From Deinandra increscens subsp. villosa (lineage: Eukaryota > Streptophyta > Magnoliopsida > Asterales > Asteraceae), in the NCBI GenBank assembly GCA_039602395.1, contig JBCNJP010000013.1, positions 22,953,254 through 23,017,253 of the forward strand: a stretch of 64,000 nt of DNA. Reading direction: 5' to 3'. The notes below the pieces were generated by a model. The model did not search any database and was not told the origin of the DNA. It saw only the letters and a list, made by a program, of their open reading frames with translations. A program made the position numbers and the translations under genes. Below, one piece after another: positions 1-11,035 of the stretch (positions are counted from its first letter, which is position 1; every line of letters begins with the position of its first letter).

Positions 1-119
1 NNNNNNNNNNNNNNNNNNNNNNNNNNNNNNNNNNNNNNNNNNNNNNNNNNNNNNNNNNNNNNNNNNNNNNNNNNNNNNNNNNNNNNNNNNNNNNNNNNNN
101 NNNNNNNNNNNNNNNNNNN
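1..119. other. Assembly gap (N run)
   Basis: All bases are N. Whatever joins the left edge of element A to the rest of the chromosome is hidden here. Confidence 1.
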
Positions 120-412
120 AGATCGTTAACCAATAGTCAGATCGTTAAGACCATAGTATCTAGTCGTTAAAGCTCTTTCAGACTATCAGATCGTTAAGCA
201 TAACAAAGGCAAGTCGTTAAGGCATAAGAGGCAAATCGTTAAGTAGTTAAGAGGAGGCAGGTTGTTAAAGAGAACACAATCAGATTGTTAAGTATATTTA
301 TCATGCAAGTCGTTAAGGCTAATACACTCAAGTCGTTAAGACCTTTGTTGGCAGATCGTCAAGCACACATGGGTCAAATCGTTAAGAGTAAATTTTCCTG
401 ATCGTTAAGAAC
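120..412. repeat. Dispersed-word array, ATCGTTAAG type
   Basis: About 14 copies of a word close to (C)A(G/A)(A)TCGTTAAG occur in roughly 290 bases, 13-30 bases apart, with unrelated sequence between them. This is not a classical tandem repeat, because only the 9-11 base word is kept. It lies just downstream (minus-strand sense) of the element A gag, or belongs to another element cut by the gap. Function unknown. Confidence 0.8.
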
Positions 413-526
413 AACTCAAACATGAAAAATATTCTAAGTGTTGAACAACCAAACAAACATACATGTTGCTTCTGTAAATCAAGCTGAACCAACATAAGAT
501 AATAAGCAAACATACAATGTAAGTAT

Positions 527-2025
527 TCAAAGTTCAACATTAACTAAGTTATTACAAACCGAAATGTTCAAAAACATAGATACCAAAATACATGTTGCTT
601 CTGTAGCTTCACTTGTGATCTTGTTCTTCGGTTCGTGTGTTCGTGTTATCACCATCCTCCAGGTTCCAACAGGTTTCTGATAGGATGAGCTGCTTGACTT
701 CTGATATGACTGGTTTCCATTTCCAGGTTGTTTCTGAAAAGCCTGATTACCTCCACCCGAGCTTGCAGGAGCATTCCACGTTCTAGGTTTTGGGCATTCA
801 CGTGCGAAATGTCCAAGCTCTTGACAGTTGAAGCATTGAGCTTTGGATTTATCAAACCCAATATTGGCATTTGAAGGAGATTGGAACAACTTCCTCCCAG
901 TCTTTCTAAAGAACTTCCTCGTTCTAGCAGCTATCATACCCATCTGCCACTTGATGTCGATCTCTTCCAGATCATCAGCAGAAATTTGGTCATGATCTTC
1001 TTGACAAACAGACATTGTCTCAATGTTTCCAGACATTTGAGAGTTCATGCAAGCCAGGAAAGCATTGCATAAGTCTTGGTCCAAGCTGGTGTTGTTAAAT
1101 GAAATTGGTGCTGACTGCTGAACCACGAACCCAGACCGTGGCTGTTGAACATATGTGACATTTGAAGGTTGATGAGTGGCATGAGATGCAAATACTTCAG
1201 TTTGGATAACAACTGGTAAAGGAGATGAAGCAGCAGCAGGCAGTGTAGAGCCAGATGAGTTGGAAAACTAGTAATTCTCCTCACAAACAGAAGCAGCAAA
1301 TGCAGCATTAGGAGCTGAGGAAGATGAGCCCCTTGTAGTCACATTTCCCATAAGTGACTTACCACTACGTTCAACCGCTCTTACTTCATAGTCTCTCACC
1401 TTGTCTATCATATCCAGATAGTCAGCCTGAGTCAGATTGGTACTTTCTATCAGGTAAGTGACATATGAGGCAAATTCCTGAGGAAAGGAATGCAGGATTT
1501 TCCTTATGATATCTCCAGAGTCAGGGCGAATTTTCTTGGTAGTCATTTCGGTAATGATTCTGCAGAAGCGGTTGACGTGTGTTTCAAACGACTCTCCACT
1601 TCTATGTGCGAAGGTGTTAAAAGCCAATTTCAATTTCTCAAGTCTTCTCTCCTTTGTAGCCGGATTTCCGTCATACTTTTTCTCCAAACCAACCCAGATC
1701 TCATGTCCTAAAGTAGCCTCACGAAATTGATGTAGCATGTCATCATTCAATGCCATCTTTATACAACACAAAGCATGCATGTTGAGTTTCCTTTGTGCCC
1801 TTTCAGCAGGAATCAGCTTATCCAAACAGCAGCGCCAGTAGCAGTAGCTTCATTAATTTCAAACACAGCCGGACCTTCAACGATTGAAGTCAAAAGATCA
1901 TAATCAACATACTCCAGAAACAACACAAACTTCCCTTTCCAATCATCGAAGTCACTTGCACCCATTAGTTTTGGAGGAAGATTGTGACCTTGCATGACAG
2001 GAGTAAACTGATTGCCTTCAGCCAT
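527..2025 (-). pseudogene. Element A Gag (copia), broken
   Basis: This is a Gag-type polyprotein, the capsid and nucleic-acid-binding protein of a copia retrotransposon. The N-terminal piece (2025-1813) begins MAEGNQFTP and has the DFDDWKGKF region typical of copia Gag N termini. The central piece (1825-1271) matches the UBN2-type Gag domain, with AFNTFAHRSGESFETHVNRF. The C-terminal piece carries a zinc knuckle, CFNCQELGHFAREC. The first two pieces are in different frames and overlap near 1815-1825, so there is a frameshift. A stop TAG at 1268-1270 separates pieces that are otherwise in one frame. The C-terminal tail is Ser/Gln/Asn-rich. No protease follows before the gap. Identification as copia Gag is firm; the copy is not functional as read. 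Confidence 0.85.
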
Positions 2026-2784
2026 TGGAAGTGAGAAACACGAAAATTTAGCACAAACTTGCTAAATTGACTAACGGTTCGGACGGATTGAACACTTGGT
2101 TCAAAATGCTCAAATGCTTGTAGAATGCTTGAATTCACACAAATCCTACATTCAAAAACATATACAAACTTAATTAGTCATTGACAAGTGAGATTTGAGC
2201 AAAAACTTTGAAAAATCAAATTTCCAGACTTAGCCAAAATTTGAACAGCTTGTTCTTGAGTGATTTCAAATTTCAAAAATCAATGTTGACAAAACCAATG
2301 TTTAATATCACCAATTGGTTCGAAATTCATGCAGGAATACTTTACTCAACTGACACAAACTCCAAAAACCACTCTAAATGACCTAATTTGATGGAATAGT
2401 AAGATTATGTGAAGAACACCAAAAACCACCACTTTTAGCTTCTAAAATCTTCATTACTTGATGTTTTTGAGAAAAATCAGTGCGTATAGTTTCGGTTTTA
2501 TGTGTATAAATCTCGCCATTCATCAATTTTAACAAGTAATCAACAGAAAAACAAATTTGGAAACATTTTTCAAGAACAAACTTAAAGAAAATGCGACTGT
2601 TCTTGGCTGAATCTCGAAAATCCGACTATTTTTCTTGAGTTTTACAGAAATCCGAGTGAACCATTGTGTTTCTTGAGTGATTTCTACCAAGAATCAACTC
2701 AAACAACAAGCAAATCCATCCAAAATTGACAACTCATATGAGATTTTCTCCATTTTGAGAAAAACTTCAAAAATGAAGAACATG
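2026..2784 (-). other. Element A untranslated leader
   Basis: About 760 A-rich bases separate the primer-binding site from the gag start on the minus strand. No long ORF and no word array are seen. A leader of this kind is usual between PBS and gag. Confidence 0.6.
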
Positions 2785-2796
2785 GCTCTATTACCA
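2785..2796 (-). promoter_or_regulatory. Primer-binding site of element A (initiator tRNA-Met type), mutated
   Basis: Plus strand reads GCTCTATTACCA, the complement of TGGTAATAGAGC. The usual plant copia site is TGGTATCAGAGC, so one or two bases have changed. It lies two bases from the LTR end, as expected. Confidence 0.75.
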
Positions 2797-2798
2797 AT

Positions 2799-3388
2799 TG
2801 TCAGACCGATTTTCACTACGAGAATCCCGATCGTGAGCGAGAACGAGGGTCGGATTCAAAAACCCCTAAAGAAGATGATGATGGAGATGAATCTAGGAAA
2901 TCATACAAGAAAGATGATAATCAATCAAATGATTTCATTAATCAAATGATTACAATCAAGAAATCATGACAAACACTCTCTCTCTAGAAATCCATGACTC
3001 ACTCTACAAGAAAATCATCATCTCCACATTTGGAGACTTCTTTTTTTTTTTTTAATGGGAACACTGACTATATATATAGTGAGGGTGACTAACAACAGAA
3101 AACATAAATGAACAAAAATTACAAGTAAATGAAATAACATGAAATATTAATTAAATTAAAGTTGATTTAATTAATCCGAAGCTTGACTCGCTCGAACCGA
3201 TCTTCCGTTGACTTTTACGTTGACCGTTGACCCGAACGGTCGACTTTTCCAGAAAACGGTCTTCAGTCCAATCTCGCAAGCCTCGATCATCACAACCCAG
3301 TCTCTAAATCAATTCACATGGATTCTTCAGTCGAATGCTTCGGTAAACAGATTTGATGGCGTCAGTCATACAAATTTTAGTTCCAACA
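2799..3388 (-). mobile_element. LTR of element A (5' LTR, minus strand)
   Basis: This 590-base LTR starts on the minus strand with TGTTGGAACTAAAATTTGTA and ends TCTGACA next to the PBS. A TATA-like stretch is at about 3068-3081. Three TTGAC (W-box) cores cluster at about 3205-3235. The upstream edge (3388) touches the remnant LTR of element B. Confidence 0.8.
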
Positions 3389-3454
3389 CAAAAAAGGTTT
3401 CCGCACTTGTTTATGTTTACGATATCGTGAACGATTGTTGTTTCGGGACCAACA
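3389..3454 (+). mobile_element. Remnant of element B 5' LTR
   Basis: These 66 bases match the last part of the LTR at 33146-33210 with few changes. They include the near-palindrome GTTTACGATATCGTGAAC. The rest of the LTR is cut off by the LTR of element A. Confidence 0.85.
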
Positions 3455-3456
3455 AT

Positions 3457-3468
3457 TGGTATCAGAGC
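3457..3468 (+). promoter_or_regulatory. Primer-binding site of element B
   Basis: TGGTATCAGAGC, complementary to the 3' end of plant initiator tRNA-Met, two bases after the LTR end (ACA). Confidence 0.95.
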
Positions 3469-3548
3469 TAAGAATCATCTGATTCGAGGTTCCCCGATAT
3501 TGGATTCGAGTGTTTAGCTGGAAAAAGTGTTAGCTTGTTGCTGTTCTG

Positions 3549-3868
3549 GGTGTTTACGATCGTTTCTGGGCTGCTCTTGAAGATTACGATCGGTGTTCTT
3601 CATTAAAAATGAGTTTACGACTTTAAGACTGGATTTTTGAGAGTTTACGATCGATTTTACGAATCTGTACGACGTTTACGACCTCATTTACGATTCTATA
3701 CGTTGTTTACGACTTCAAGATCCAAGCTTTGTGTGTTTACGACTACGTTTACGATCGGAATCGGGTTTACGACGTTGTTTATGACCCGGGGTGTGTTTAC
3801 AATCGGCGTTTACGGTCTGCTTGCGTGTCAAAATCGTAAACAGGTGTTTACGATCGGAAACAGATTTG
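3549..3868 (+). repeat. Dispersed-word array 1 of element B, TTTACGATCG type
   Basis: Eleven exact TTTACGA words plus variants (ATTACGATCG, TTTACAATCG, TTTACGGTC, TTTATGAC) and one reverse copy (ATCGTAAAC) lie in 320 bases of the leader between PBS and gag. Spacing is irregular. The same word recurs at 29290-29925 and several times in the LTR of this element. Confidence 0.9.
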
Positions 3869-3904
3869 GACATTGTTTTTAATTTTTTTTTCTAAGCCTT
3901 CGTC

Positions 3905-5345
3905 ATGGACTTTGAGATTGGATCGACTACCCGTCCTCCCAGACTCACATCTGCTGATAACTTCCTTGAATGGAAATACAAATTTCAGAACCAGTTGAAA
4001 AGTGTTGATCTGAGACTTTGGAGATCTGTTGTTAATGGACCATTTATTCCTACTCACACTGAAGCAGGAAAGGTTGGAGTGGTAAAGACTGAAGCAGAAT
4101 ACTCGGATGATGATTGGGAAAAATGTAATAAGGATGAAAGAGCGTATGCTATCATGACTATGGCTTTGACACCGGAGATTGCGCAAGGGTTAAAAGAAGT
4201 ACAAGACTGCAAAGAAACTCTGGGATGCTCTGGTGGTGGCATATGAAGGAAATCCCCATATCAAGGTAAGCCGTAAACAGATACTGAAGAAGAAGTTCAA
4301 CTTGTTCAATCACATTCAAGGAGAGTCATTTGAAGCTCAAGTTCAAAGATTTGTGTCCTTAATTACTGAAATGTCAAGCTATGAAGTTGAACCCAAACAG
4401 GAGGATAAGAATCTGAAACTCTTGAACAGTTTACCCAAGAACTGGAATACCAACATTTCAATTATCAAAGATAACAACAAGCTAGAAGAGTTAACTGTTG
4501 ATGAGCTTATTAACAAACTGAAGTCAAAGCTGATTGATGATAAACAGAGAGAGCTGAATCATTTAAGTTCACTCAGTATGGCAGGAAAACTGAATCAGGC
4601 TCTCTTATCTGAAGAAGTAGGGTCAAAGCAAGCTGGAAGTTCATCTGGAAATGATTCAAGTGCTAACAGAAATTCAACTGCATTCGTGGTAAGATCTCAA
4701 GCAAGTTCTAGTGGAATGGTCAACGCTGATGAAGCTAATGCTACCAATGATCCCAACTTTGCCCTTGGAATGGGATTTATGAACAGTTACCATGCACTTA
4801 TGGCTGGAACGTTGGTGCCTACTGATATGCTGTCAGGAGAACTGAACCAGATCAACCCTGAAGATGTGGAAATGCTTGATGTTTCCTGGCAAATGACAAT
4901 GGCAGTTTTCCGCGCTAAGAAGTTTATGGCAAAAACTGGAAGGAATGTATGGAAGGATCAGGACGAGATAAGGATGGGTTTTGATAAGAGCAAGCTTAGA
5001 TGTTTCAATTGTGATGAGTACGGGCACTTTGCAAGAGAGTGTACCAAGCCAAAAAGGGAGAAACCAGAAGAGAAGAAAGCTGGAGATGGCAAAGGGAAAG
5101 CAGAGACAAAGGCTTTGGTTATGCAGTACTGTGGAGAGTATCAATGGGCGTCGCAGGTAAGCGAACTCGGTCTGACAGGTACTATGATTGCTCAGATGGA
5201 GAATAATGATGAGGAGGAACATGCATTTATGGTCACAAAGGAAAAGTCAGAAGAAAAGAAGAGAACCTGGTTGAAAACAAGGAAGCATTTGCAGTCGAAG
5301 TCGACAACACAAAGGTATGTACTAATCCCACTTGTGCTCGTTTAA
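3905..5345 (+). pseudogene. Element B Gag (copia), frameshifted
   Basis: Gag of a copia retrotransposon. It starts at ATG 3905 (MDFEIGSTTRPPRL), shortly after the leader array. The first 114 codons run in one frame. The second frame (4233-5345) carries the rest, and a single extra base near 4215-4225 (AAAGAAACTC) explains the shift. The central Gag domain includes FEAQVQRFVSLITEMSSYEV. A zinc knuckle, CFNCDEYGHFAREC, is at about 5002-5043, followed by a Lys/Glu-rich tail. Reading then continues in another frame at about 5310 into the downstream coiled-coil region, so gag and that region were probably one long frame originally. Confidence 0.9.
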
Positions 5346-7141
5346 TTCCTGGCCTTAGACAACTTTGGAAAAATAGTGAGATAGAATTCTTTGATATGCA
5401 ATGTTCTAGAAGTTCGGTTAAGGGTAGATGGTCAAAAAGTGAGGAGAAAGTCAAAGCATAGAAACTAGATATAGAAAAATACCAAGCTCTTGCCACTCAG
5501 AAGTCTGTCCTGTATGACAAGGCTAAGTTAGAAATAGCTGAGCTTAGAAAGCAGGTAGATAAACTTAAACATCAGAACAACGAGTTGCAAGTGAAATTAG
5601 ATGTGAATAAAATGAGAAACAAAAGAATTCTTGAGGCTGGTAAGGCTTTGTCCAACTGCATCACAGATGTTAGATTTGGTAAGGATAAAGGAGGAATAGG
5701 AATTAGCTTTTCTGAGAAGAATAAGAATAATATTCCCCAACCTGTGTCTAGAGATATAATAGGTATAATTTATGAGGAGAATCAGGTAGATAGAACTGAA
5801 TCAGAAATGCATGAAGCAGGACCTCCCATAGATAGTGTTTTGGTTGGTGTGAAACCCATGACAGAAGAGGAGTTAGAAAATGAGAAACATATGACCTATG
5901 GTTTGGGTAATCAGAATAGATCAGTGACAGTCACTTGTGAATCGGGTCCATCCCAGGACTCATTAAACGATAATGTTAGTGCTTCTGACGTTTTTGTTTC
6001 TTGTGCAGATGAAGTAAGGATCAAAGATGTTTCTGGAAAGGATGCTGAATGTGTGAGAGTCAAAGAGTGTCATGAGTCTAGTAGATTTATTTCTGATTTA
6101 CCTAAGGACGATGTTTTAGCATTTGTGTCTGAACTTAATGCGTCCAAGTCAAAACAATTGATGTTACCTAGGTCATCAAAATGTGTTTCTAATTCTAATG
6201 AAGTAGTTAATGGTTTCAAAATTCGTGTGCCTAATACTAAAGCTGGTCGTGAGTCAAAACCCAAAGAATTTGTTTCTTATCCTCAAGTTGTGTCTACTTT
6301 TAACAGAACGAACAAATCAAAATCGGAACAATTTTGTTTAATTACACAACCTAAGAAAGTTCCAAAACATTTGATACACAAATGGGATGATAAGCCTGAA
6401 TGGAAGTCGTCTTACCCAAGGCGTTCATATGTCTGTAGTCATGTGAATGGGCCTCGACTCATGAATTGTTTTCAATGTGGAAAACCAGGACATTTTGCTG
6501 CAAATTGTTTAAACAGACCTTATAAACCATACTATCCGCAAAACCAACGGACTAGTATGCTGCAGAAAATGATGGCAGGTGGAAATAAAAATCAGAAACA
6601 GCAAGCTTTGTCTCAGGGGAAGCAAACTTCAAAACCAATGGAGACTCAACAATCTAAGGTTTTAAACACTAAAACTCCAGTGACGAAGCCTGTTGATGAA
6701 AAATGGAATGTGGCCAAAACTCCAAAACCAACCTACACACCTAAAGGAGTTTATCAAAGAAAAGATAAGATGAAATTTGAACTTGTTGAAAAACAGGTAT
6801 CCAAAACAAAAGGGTGTTCTCAACCTAAAGGTAAAACAAAGGTTAAGAAACAGGTTTCAAAATCAAAAGATGTTCCTCAAACAAAACAAGTTGTTCAAAC
6901 AAAATTGAAACTTGAGTGGACACCTGTTAAGAAACATGGAGATAAAAAGGTCACATCTCCACAAAAGAAACCTACACCTGTAAAGAGATCAACTGATGTG
7001 TATAAACTTCAGAAACACACATTGTGGAAACCAGAAGTCAACACTCAAAGTTTGAGTGCAACTGAACCAAAATCAGGAATGTCCTTTAAATTAGTCAATT
7101 ACATTGACTCCAAGGGTGTGCCCAGATCTGTTATGGCCTAG
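5306..7141 (+). pseudogene. Element B Gag-region extension: coiled coil plus second zinc knuckle
   Basis: This continues the Gag polyprotein toward protease. The region to about 5580 has a stop (TAG near 5459-5461). From 5585 a 518-codon frame is open. It begins with a heptad-like stretch (KLDIEKYQALATQK, ELRKQVDKLKHQNNELQ just upstream), so a coiled coil is likely. A second zinc knuckle, CFQCGKPGHFAANC, is at about 6467-6508. A Lys/Gln/Pro-rich basic tail with repeated KQVSK and TPVKK words suggests nucleic-acid binding. It ends at TAG 7139-7141, 28 bases before the first Met of the pol frame. Related regions occur in elements CF and D in this window. Exact role unknown; the copia assignment is firm. 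Confidence 0.8.
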
Positions 7142-7169
7142 GTACCCGACTCTAACTGATCTTTGATTC

Positions 7170-8294
7170 ATGTACGGACAGCCAAGAAGAACTGTCAACA
7201 ATCTCTGGTACGTTGATAGTGGTTGCTCCCGACATATGACCAGAGATTTATCGGTTTTGGAAGAGGTTCAAGATTTCAATGGAGGAGGTGTATCCTTTGC
7301 TGGTGGAGTAGGTGGCAGGATCAGCAAGAAAGGTGTGGTGAAGAATGGCAGCTTGACATTCTCAGATGTGCATTATGTGGAAGAATTATCACATAATCTG
7401 CTCAGTGTTTCGCAGATTTGTGATCGAGAATATTCGGTGTTGTTCAATAGCAAGGAATGTATCATTCTCAAGCCTAGAGTCAAGATTCCTGAGGAGTGTA
7501 TCTTGATGCGTACACCAAGGCGAGGAAATTCTTATCTTCTTAACATGGTTAATCCTCCGCCATCTGATGTGGCCTGTCTTATTTCAAAGCAAAATGAAAA
7601 TCTGGCATTGTTATGGCATCGTTGTTTGGGACATGCCAACATGAAGAATCTGACCAAGCTGGCAAAAGGAGAGCATGATAGAAATCTCCCCATCAAGGAC
7701 TTCACATCAATTGAGAAGTGTGTTGCATGTGCTAAGGGGAAGCAGCACAAGTTACCTCATCGTTCTAAAATGACAAACTCTATTTCGTCAGTTTTGCAAC
7801 TACTTCATATGGGTCTCTTCGGCCCAATGCAAGTACTAAGTATCAGCAAGTTTGCATATTGCCTGGTGATAGTGGATGACTTCTCTCGGTTTACTTGGGT
7901 TTTCTTTTTTTCAAACAAGTATGAAACTCCAGAACTGGTGAAACAGTCTATTACTCTCATAGAGAATCAGATGAGCAAGAAAGTGAAGGCAATAAGATCA
8001 GACAACGAAACACAGTTTAAGAATGTTGAATTGAATATGTTATGTGGAGAGAAACGTATAGAAAGGCAGTACAGTGCACCATACACACCTCAACAGAATG
8101 GTGTTGCTGAAAGAAGAAACAAAACACTCATTGAAGCTGCCAGAACTATGCTGTGTGAAGCAACATTACCAATTTTCTTTTGGGCCGAAGTAATCAACAC
8201 CGCTTGTTATGTGCAGAATCGGGTGCTTTTGAACAAGCGACATGAGAAGACGCCTTATGAGATTATTTATGGAGAAAAACCAAGGGTGAGGTAG
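7170..8294 (+). pseudogene. Element B Pol: protease and integrase
   Basis: 374 codons from MYGQPRRTVNNLW. The protease active site is seen as VDSGCSRHMT with a downstream LLSVSQICD segment. Then comes the GAG-pre-integrase zinc region (WHRCLGHANMKNL ... CVACAKGKQ, an HHCC finger). The integrase core follows, with its acidic triad visible: VIVDDFSRFTW, IRSDNETQF and VAERRNKTLIEAARTML. The usual DNG of the second Asp appears as DNE. A premature stop at 8292-8294 (after GEKPRVR) cuts the frame where copia integrase normally runs into its C-terminal domain. It is frame-shifted relative to the gag-region frame. Confidence 0.9.
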
Positions 8295-8924
8295 TTCAAG
8301 ACATTTGGGTGTCCTTGCACGGTTCTAATTTAGTCTGATGTGGGGAAGTTCGAAGCAAAGGCTGATGAATGCTACTTTGTCGGGTATTCTGCAAATAGTG
8401 CTTATCGAGTCTACAACAAAACCACCAAAATGATAATTGAGGCATTCAATGTTGACTGGTTGGAAGACAATCCAACTGATGCTGGAACTGGACCGGACTG
8501 GATTTTTTAATATTGATCATTGTTTGAAGGTTTCAACTACTCAAACATGTTTCCTAGTCTGGAAGAAGAAGAAGAAGACGTCATTGCTCCAGCTCCTGAA
8601 GTAAGGCCATCTGTTGAAAATGTTAGACACAGTGTATTTGCAGCAGCTCATAAGGATGATATTGTGGATGTTCCAGAATCGTCAGAAACTCATGATGATC
8701 AGAAGGAGTCTGAAACCCAAGGTATGAATAATAATGTTAATGATACTAACCTGCCTGTTTCTGTTTCAGTACCAGATGTTCAAACCACAAGAATCAACAG
8801 AGATCATCCTCTCAGCAATGTGGTCTGGCCAGTGTCAGCAGGTGTCACTACTAGAAGCCGCATAGGTGACATCAACTTCTGCATGTACTCTTGTTTCATC
8901 TCCTAGATAGAGCCTCCAAATGTG
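8295..8924 (+). pseudogene. Element B Pol linker between integrase and RT, degraded
   Basis: Coding similarity continues with stops and shifts. It includes the integrase C terminus (FKTFGCPCTVL, KADECYFVGYSANSAYRVYN), an acidic linker (open 8520-8906) and GVTTRSRIGDINFCMYSCFIS, the segment that precedes RT in this type of element. It ends at about 8920 (IEPPNV). There the sequence jumps to VAQPPGF of RT, so the first few hundred bases of RT are deleted. The join has ATGTG microhomology. Confidence 0.8.
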
Positions 8925-9343
8925 ATGTGGCTCAACCGCCAGGGTTTGTAGATGAAGAGCATCTAGATCATGTGTATCTTCTGGATAAAGCTTTATATGG
9001 TTTGCATCAAGCTCCCCGCACGTGGTATGAAACTCTGTCGAAGCATTTGGTAGAAAATGGTTATACAAGAGGAGTGGTTGATCAAACTCTGTTCAGAAAG
9101 AAGGTGAAATATGATATCATTATGGTGCAAGTGTATGTGGATGACATCATCTACGGGTCTACGAATGAAGATTTATGCACCGAGTTTGAGGATATCATGA
9201 GAAAGAAGTTTGAGATGAGTGATCAAGGGGAGATGAACTTTTTCCTGGCATTACAAGTGAAACAAGATGAATCTGGGATTCTCATTCATCAAGCAAAATA
9301 TGTGAATGAGATTCTGGAAAAGTATAAGATGCAGGACTCCAAG
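8925..9343 (+). pseudogene. Element B reverse transcriptase fragment, copy 1
   Basis: RT palm region of a copia polymerase. PPGFVDEEHLDHVYLLDKALYG and HQAPRTWYETLS are the usual conserved blocks, and VYVDDIIYGS contains the catalytic YVDD. The N-terminal RT part is deleted at the left end. At 9344 the frame is cut by the start of a gypsy LTR, after the target bases CCAAG. Nearly the same sequence recurs at 15049-15467, offset by exactly 6124 bases. Confidence 0.9.
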
Positions 9344-10920
9344 TGTAACACCTTGTTAATTCTGGTAAATCGTGGGGGAAATTTTTCCATTTAATAAACT
9401 GGACTCGGTAAGCCCAGTTAGGCCCGTTAGGCCCATTAAGAGAATTATGGCCCATCAAAGGCCCAATCCATACTCGAGGTCCGGATAATTCGTTATAAAT
9501 ATATTAACGATTCGTTATGAAGTACAAGGTGTTGCGGATCGAGAAACGATGAAATCGGTAAACGGGACTGTTACGCGATATTAACCGAAAAGAACGTATT
9601 TATTTATTTAAGATGGCTTTACCAACCCTATAAATTTATAAATATTCTTCTAAGTGTTTACTGAGATTTACAGTCATGGAAATATATTCGGTTCGCGAAA
9701 TGGAGATAAACGAGATTCGTGTCGGATACGCGTTTTATACCGCCCGTTCGACCGAATATTTATCAGACTATATATATATAATCTGTCATTTTAAGTATTC
9801 CGAGACTATTTAAAAGGCTTTTATAATACTTCAGTCACTCGGGATTTATTGTGAATTATTTATTTGACAATCAGTATTTAACGTGTTCGGATAACGCGGT
9901 ATAATACCTGCTAATTTAATTCCCCTCTACCAAAAATCCTAAGTATAAAAGGACCCTTCTTTGTCCTTTACCTCATTTCCCATTCACACATTTAGAGAAA
10001 AGAGAGAGAGAGAGGGAGCTCTCGTGAGAAAGCAAGAACCGGCCACCAGTCCGGCGAAGAATCCGGCCACCAGGCGGTGGTCAAACGGTGGTTTTCCGGC
10101 GGCGTTGCGGTGGTTCACGGCGGCGACCTCCATTCTTCTACCCTTTTTCTTCCCCTCTTTTTCCTTTTCCTTTCCTTCGCACCTGGTTCCCGTTTCTGAG
10201 ATCGGGTTGCGTGTAAATAAGTCGAGCGGCGGCGGCAGCCGCTCGTCACAGCCGTGGTTACACCGTCAGCGGCGGCGCTGCTCCCCTCTCATACTCCGGC
10301 GACCAAAAACCCACTGATGGGTAAGCTTTTGGTTCCATTTTCATGTTTTTTTCTTTTATCTCAGTTGGTAATCTTCTTCTTATGTTCTGATTTTAGCATG
10401 CATATTCAGATCTGAGTTGTGTGGTGATGTTATGATGATGATGGTGGTGGTTTCGTGGCGGTGGTAGCTCGACCGGCGGCGGCCATGGCCTCCGGCCGGC
10501 GGAAATGCCTCTAATGATGATGTTGAGATGATGTTTAACTAGAAAATGGTTGTAGAGAAGATTTAGATTGTTTGGATGTGAGTTTTGATAGAAATGAGTC
10601 AACTCGACACCGAGTCAACCGAGTCGACTCGGTAAACAAGCTGGTCAACAGATTTGGATGGTCAAACGATGTCAAATTTAAAAACCGAACTTACAGTATT
10701 GTTCGTGAAGAAAAATCTTGCGGGATAGACTACTTATTCGTTAATTTTGGTGTCGGGTCAAGAAAGTCAAAGAAAGTCAACCGGGTCAAACCCGTGACGA
10801 ATCTGGTCAACGTTTTTGAAGGGTCAAACGAGGTCAAATCTGGAAACCGAGCATGGATTATTGTTCGTGACGAAATTCTACTTGGAATGGACTATTTACT
10901 CGTCGAATTCGGAAAAGTTT
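9344..10920 (+). mobile_element. Gypsy LTR fragment (first 1577 bases), duplicate copy
   Basis: Starts TGTAACACCTTGTTAATTC after CCAAG and matches 15468-17044 (same length, 1-2% different) and the start of the 3' LTR at 23736. It has the TATA box TATAAAAGG at 9944-9952, a CT/GA-rich transcribed leader, a GC-rich stretch at 10035-10315 and a GTCAA cluster at 10598-10837. It breaks at 10920 into CACTA-like sequence. Confidence 0.9.
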
Positions 10921-11035
10921 TTAGTGGCATTTAGCTTTTGTGCCACTAATATAGGGTTTTAGTATAGTTTTAGTGGCATTTTAGATTTAATGCCACTAAT
11001 ATAAATTTAGTGGCACTTTAAATGTGCCACACTAT
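10921..11035. repeat. Left subterminal repeats of the CACTA-like element
   Basis: At least five AGTGGCA or TGCCACT words in both orientations, for example TTTAGTGGCATTTAGC and TGTGCCACTAATAT. Confidence 0.75.

Larger units (their letters stand above)
413..3388 (-). mobile_element. Element A: Ty1/copia retrotransposon, 5' part
   Basis: On the minus strand the order is LTR (3388 to 2799), primer-binding site, about 760 bases of leader, then gag (2025 to 527), which is the normal 5' half of a copia element. Protease, integrase and RT are not seen before the left gap. The LTR abuts the surviving last 66 bases of the 5' LTR of element B, so A appears to have inserted into that LTR. The left boundary is uncertain. 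Confidence 0.8.

Noticed and set aside
120..412. CRISPR-like array
   Set aside because: The words are short and degenerate, spacing is irregular, and the DNA is from a plant nucleus.
2677..2949. 90-codon plus-strand ORF over the PBS and LTR end of element A
   Set aside because: It is antisense to the element, crosses the PBS and shows no domain.
9961..10317. Plus-strand ORF of 118-136 codons in each gypsy LTR copy
   Set aside because: It overlaps the TATA-proximal leader and has no recognisable domain. Reading changes between copies (stops and shifts), so I treat it as leader sequence.
10393..10602. Minus-strand 69-codon ORF with a His run, repeated at 16516-16725 and 24774-24983
   Set aside because: It lies in the transcribed part of the gypsy LTR on the opposite strand. 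The His run comes from a GATGATGATGGTGGTGG simple repeat. It is kept because the LTR is copied, not as a gene.
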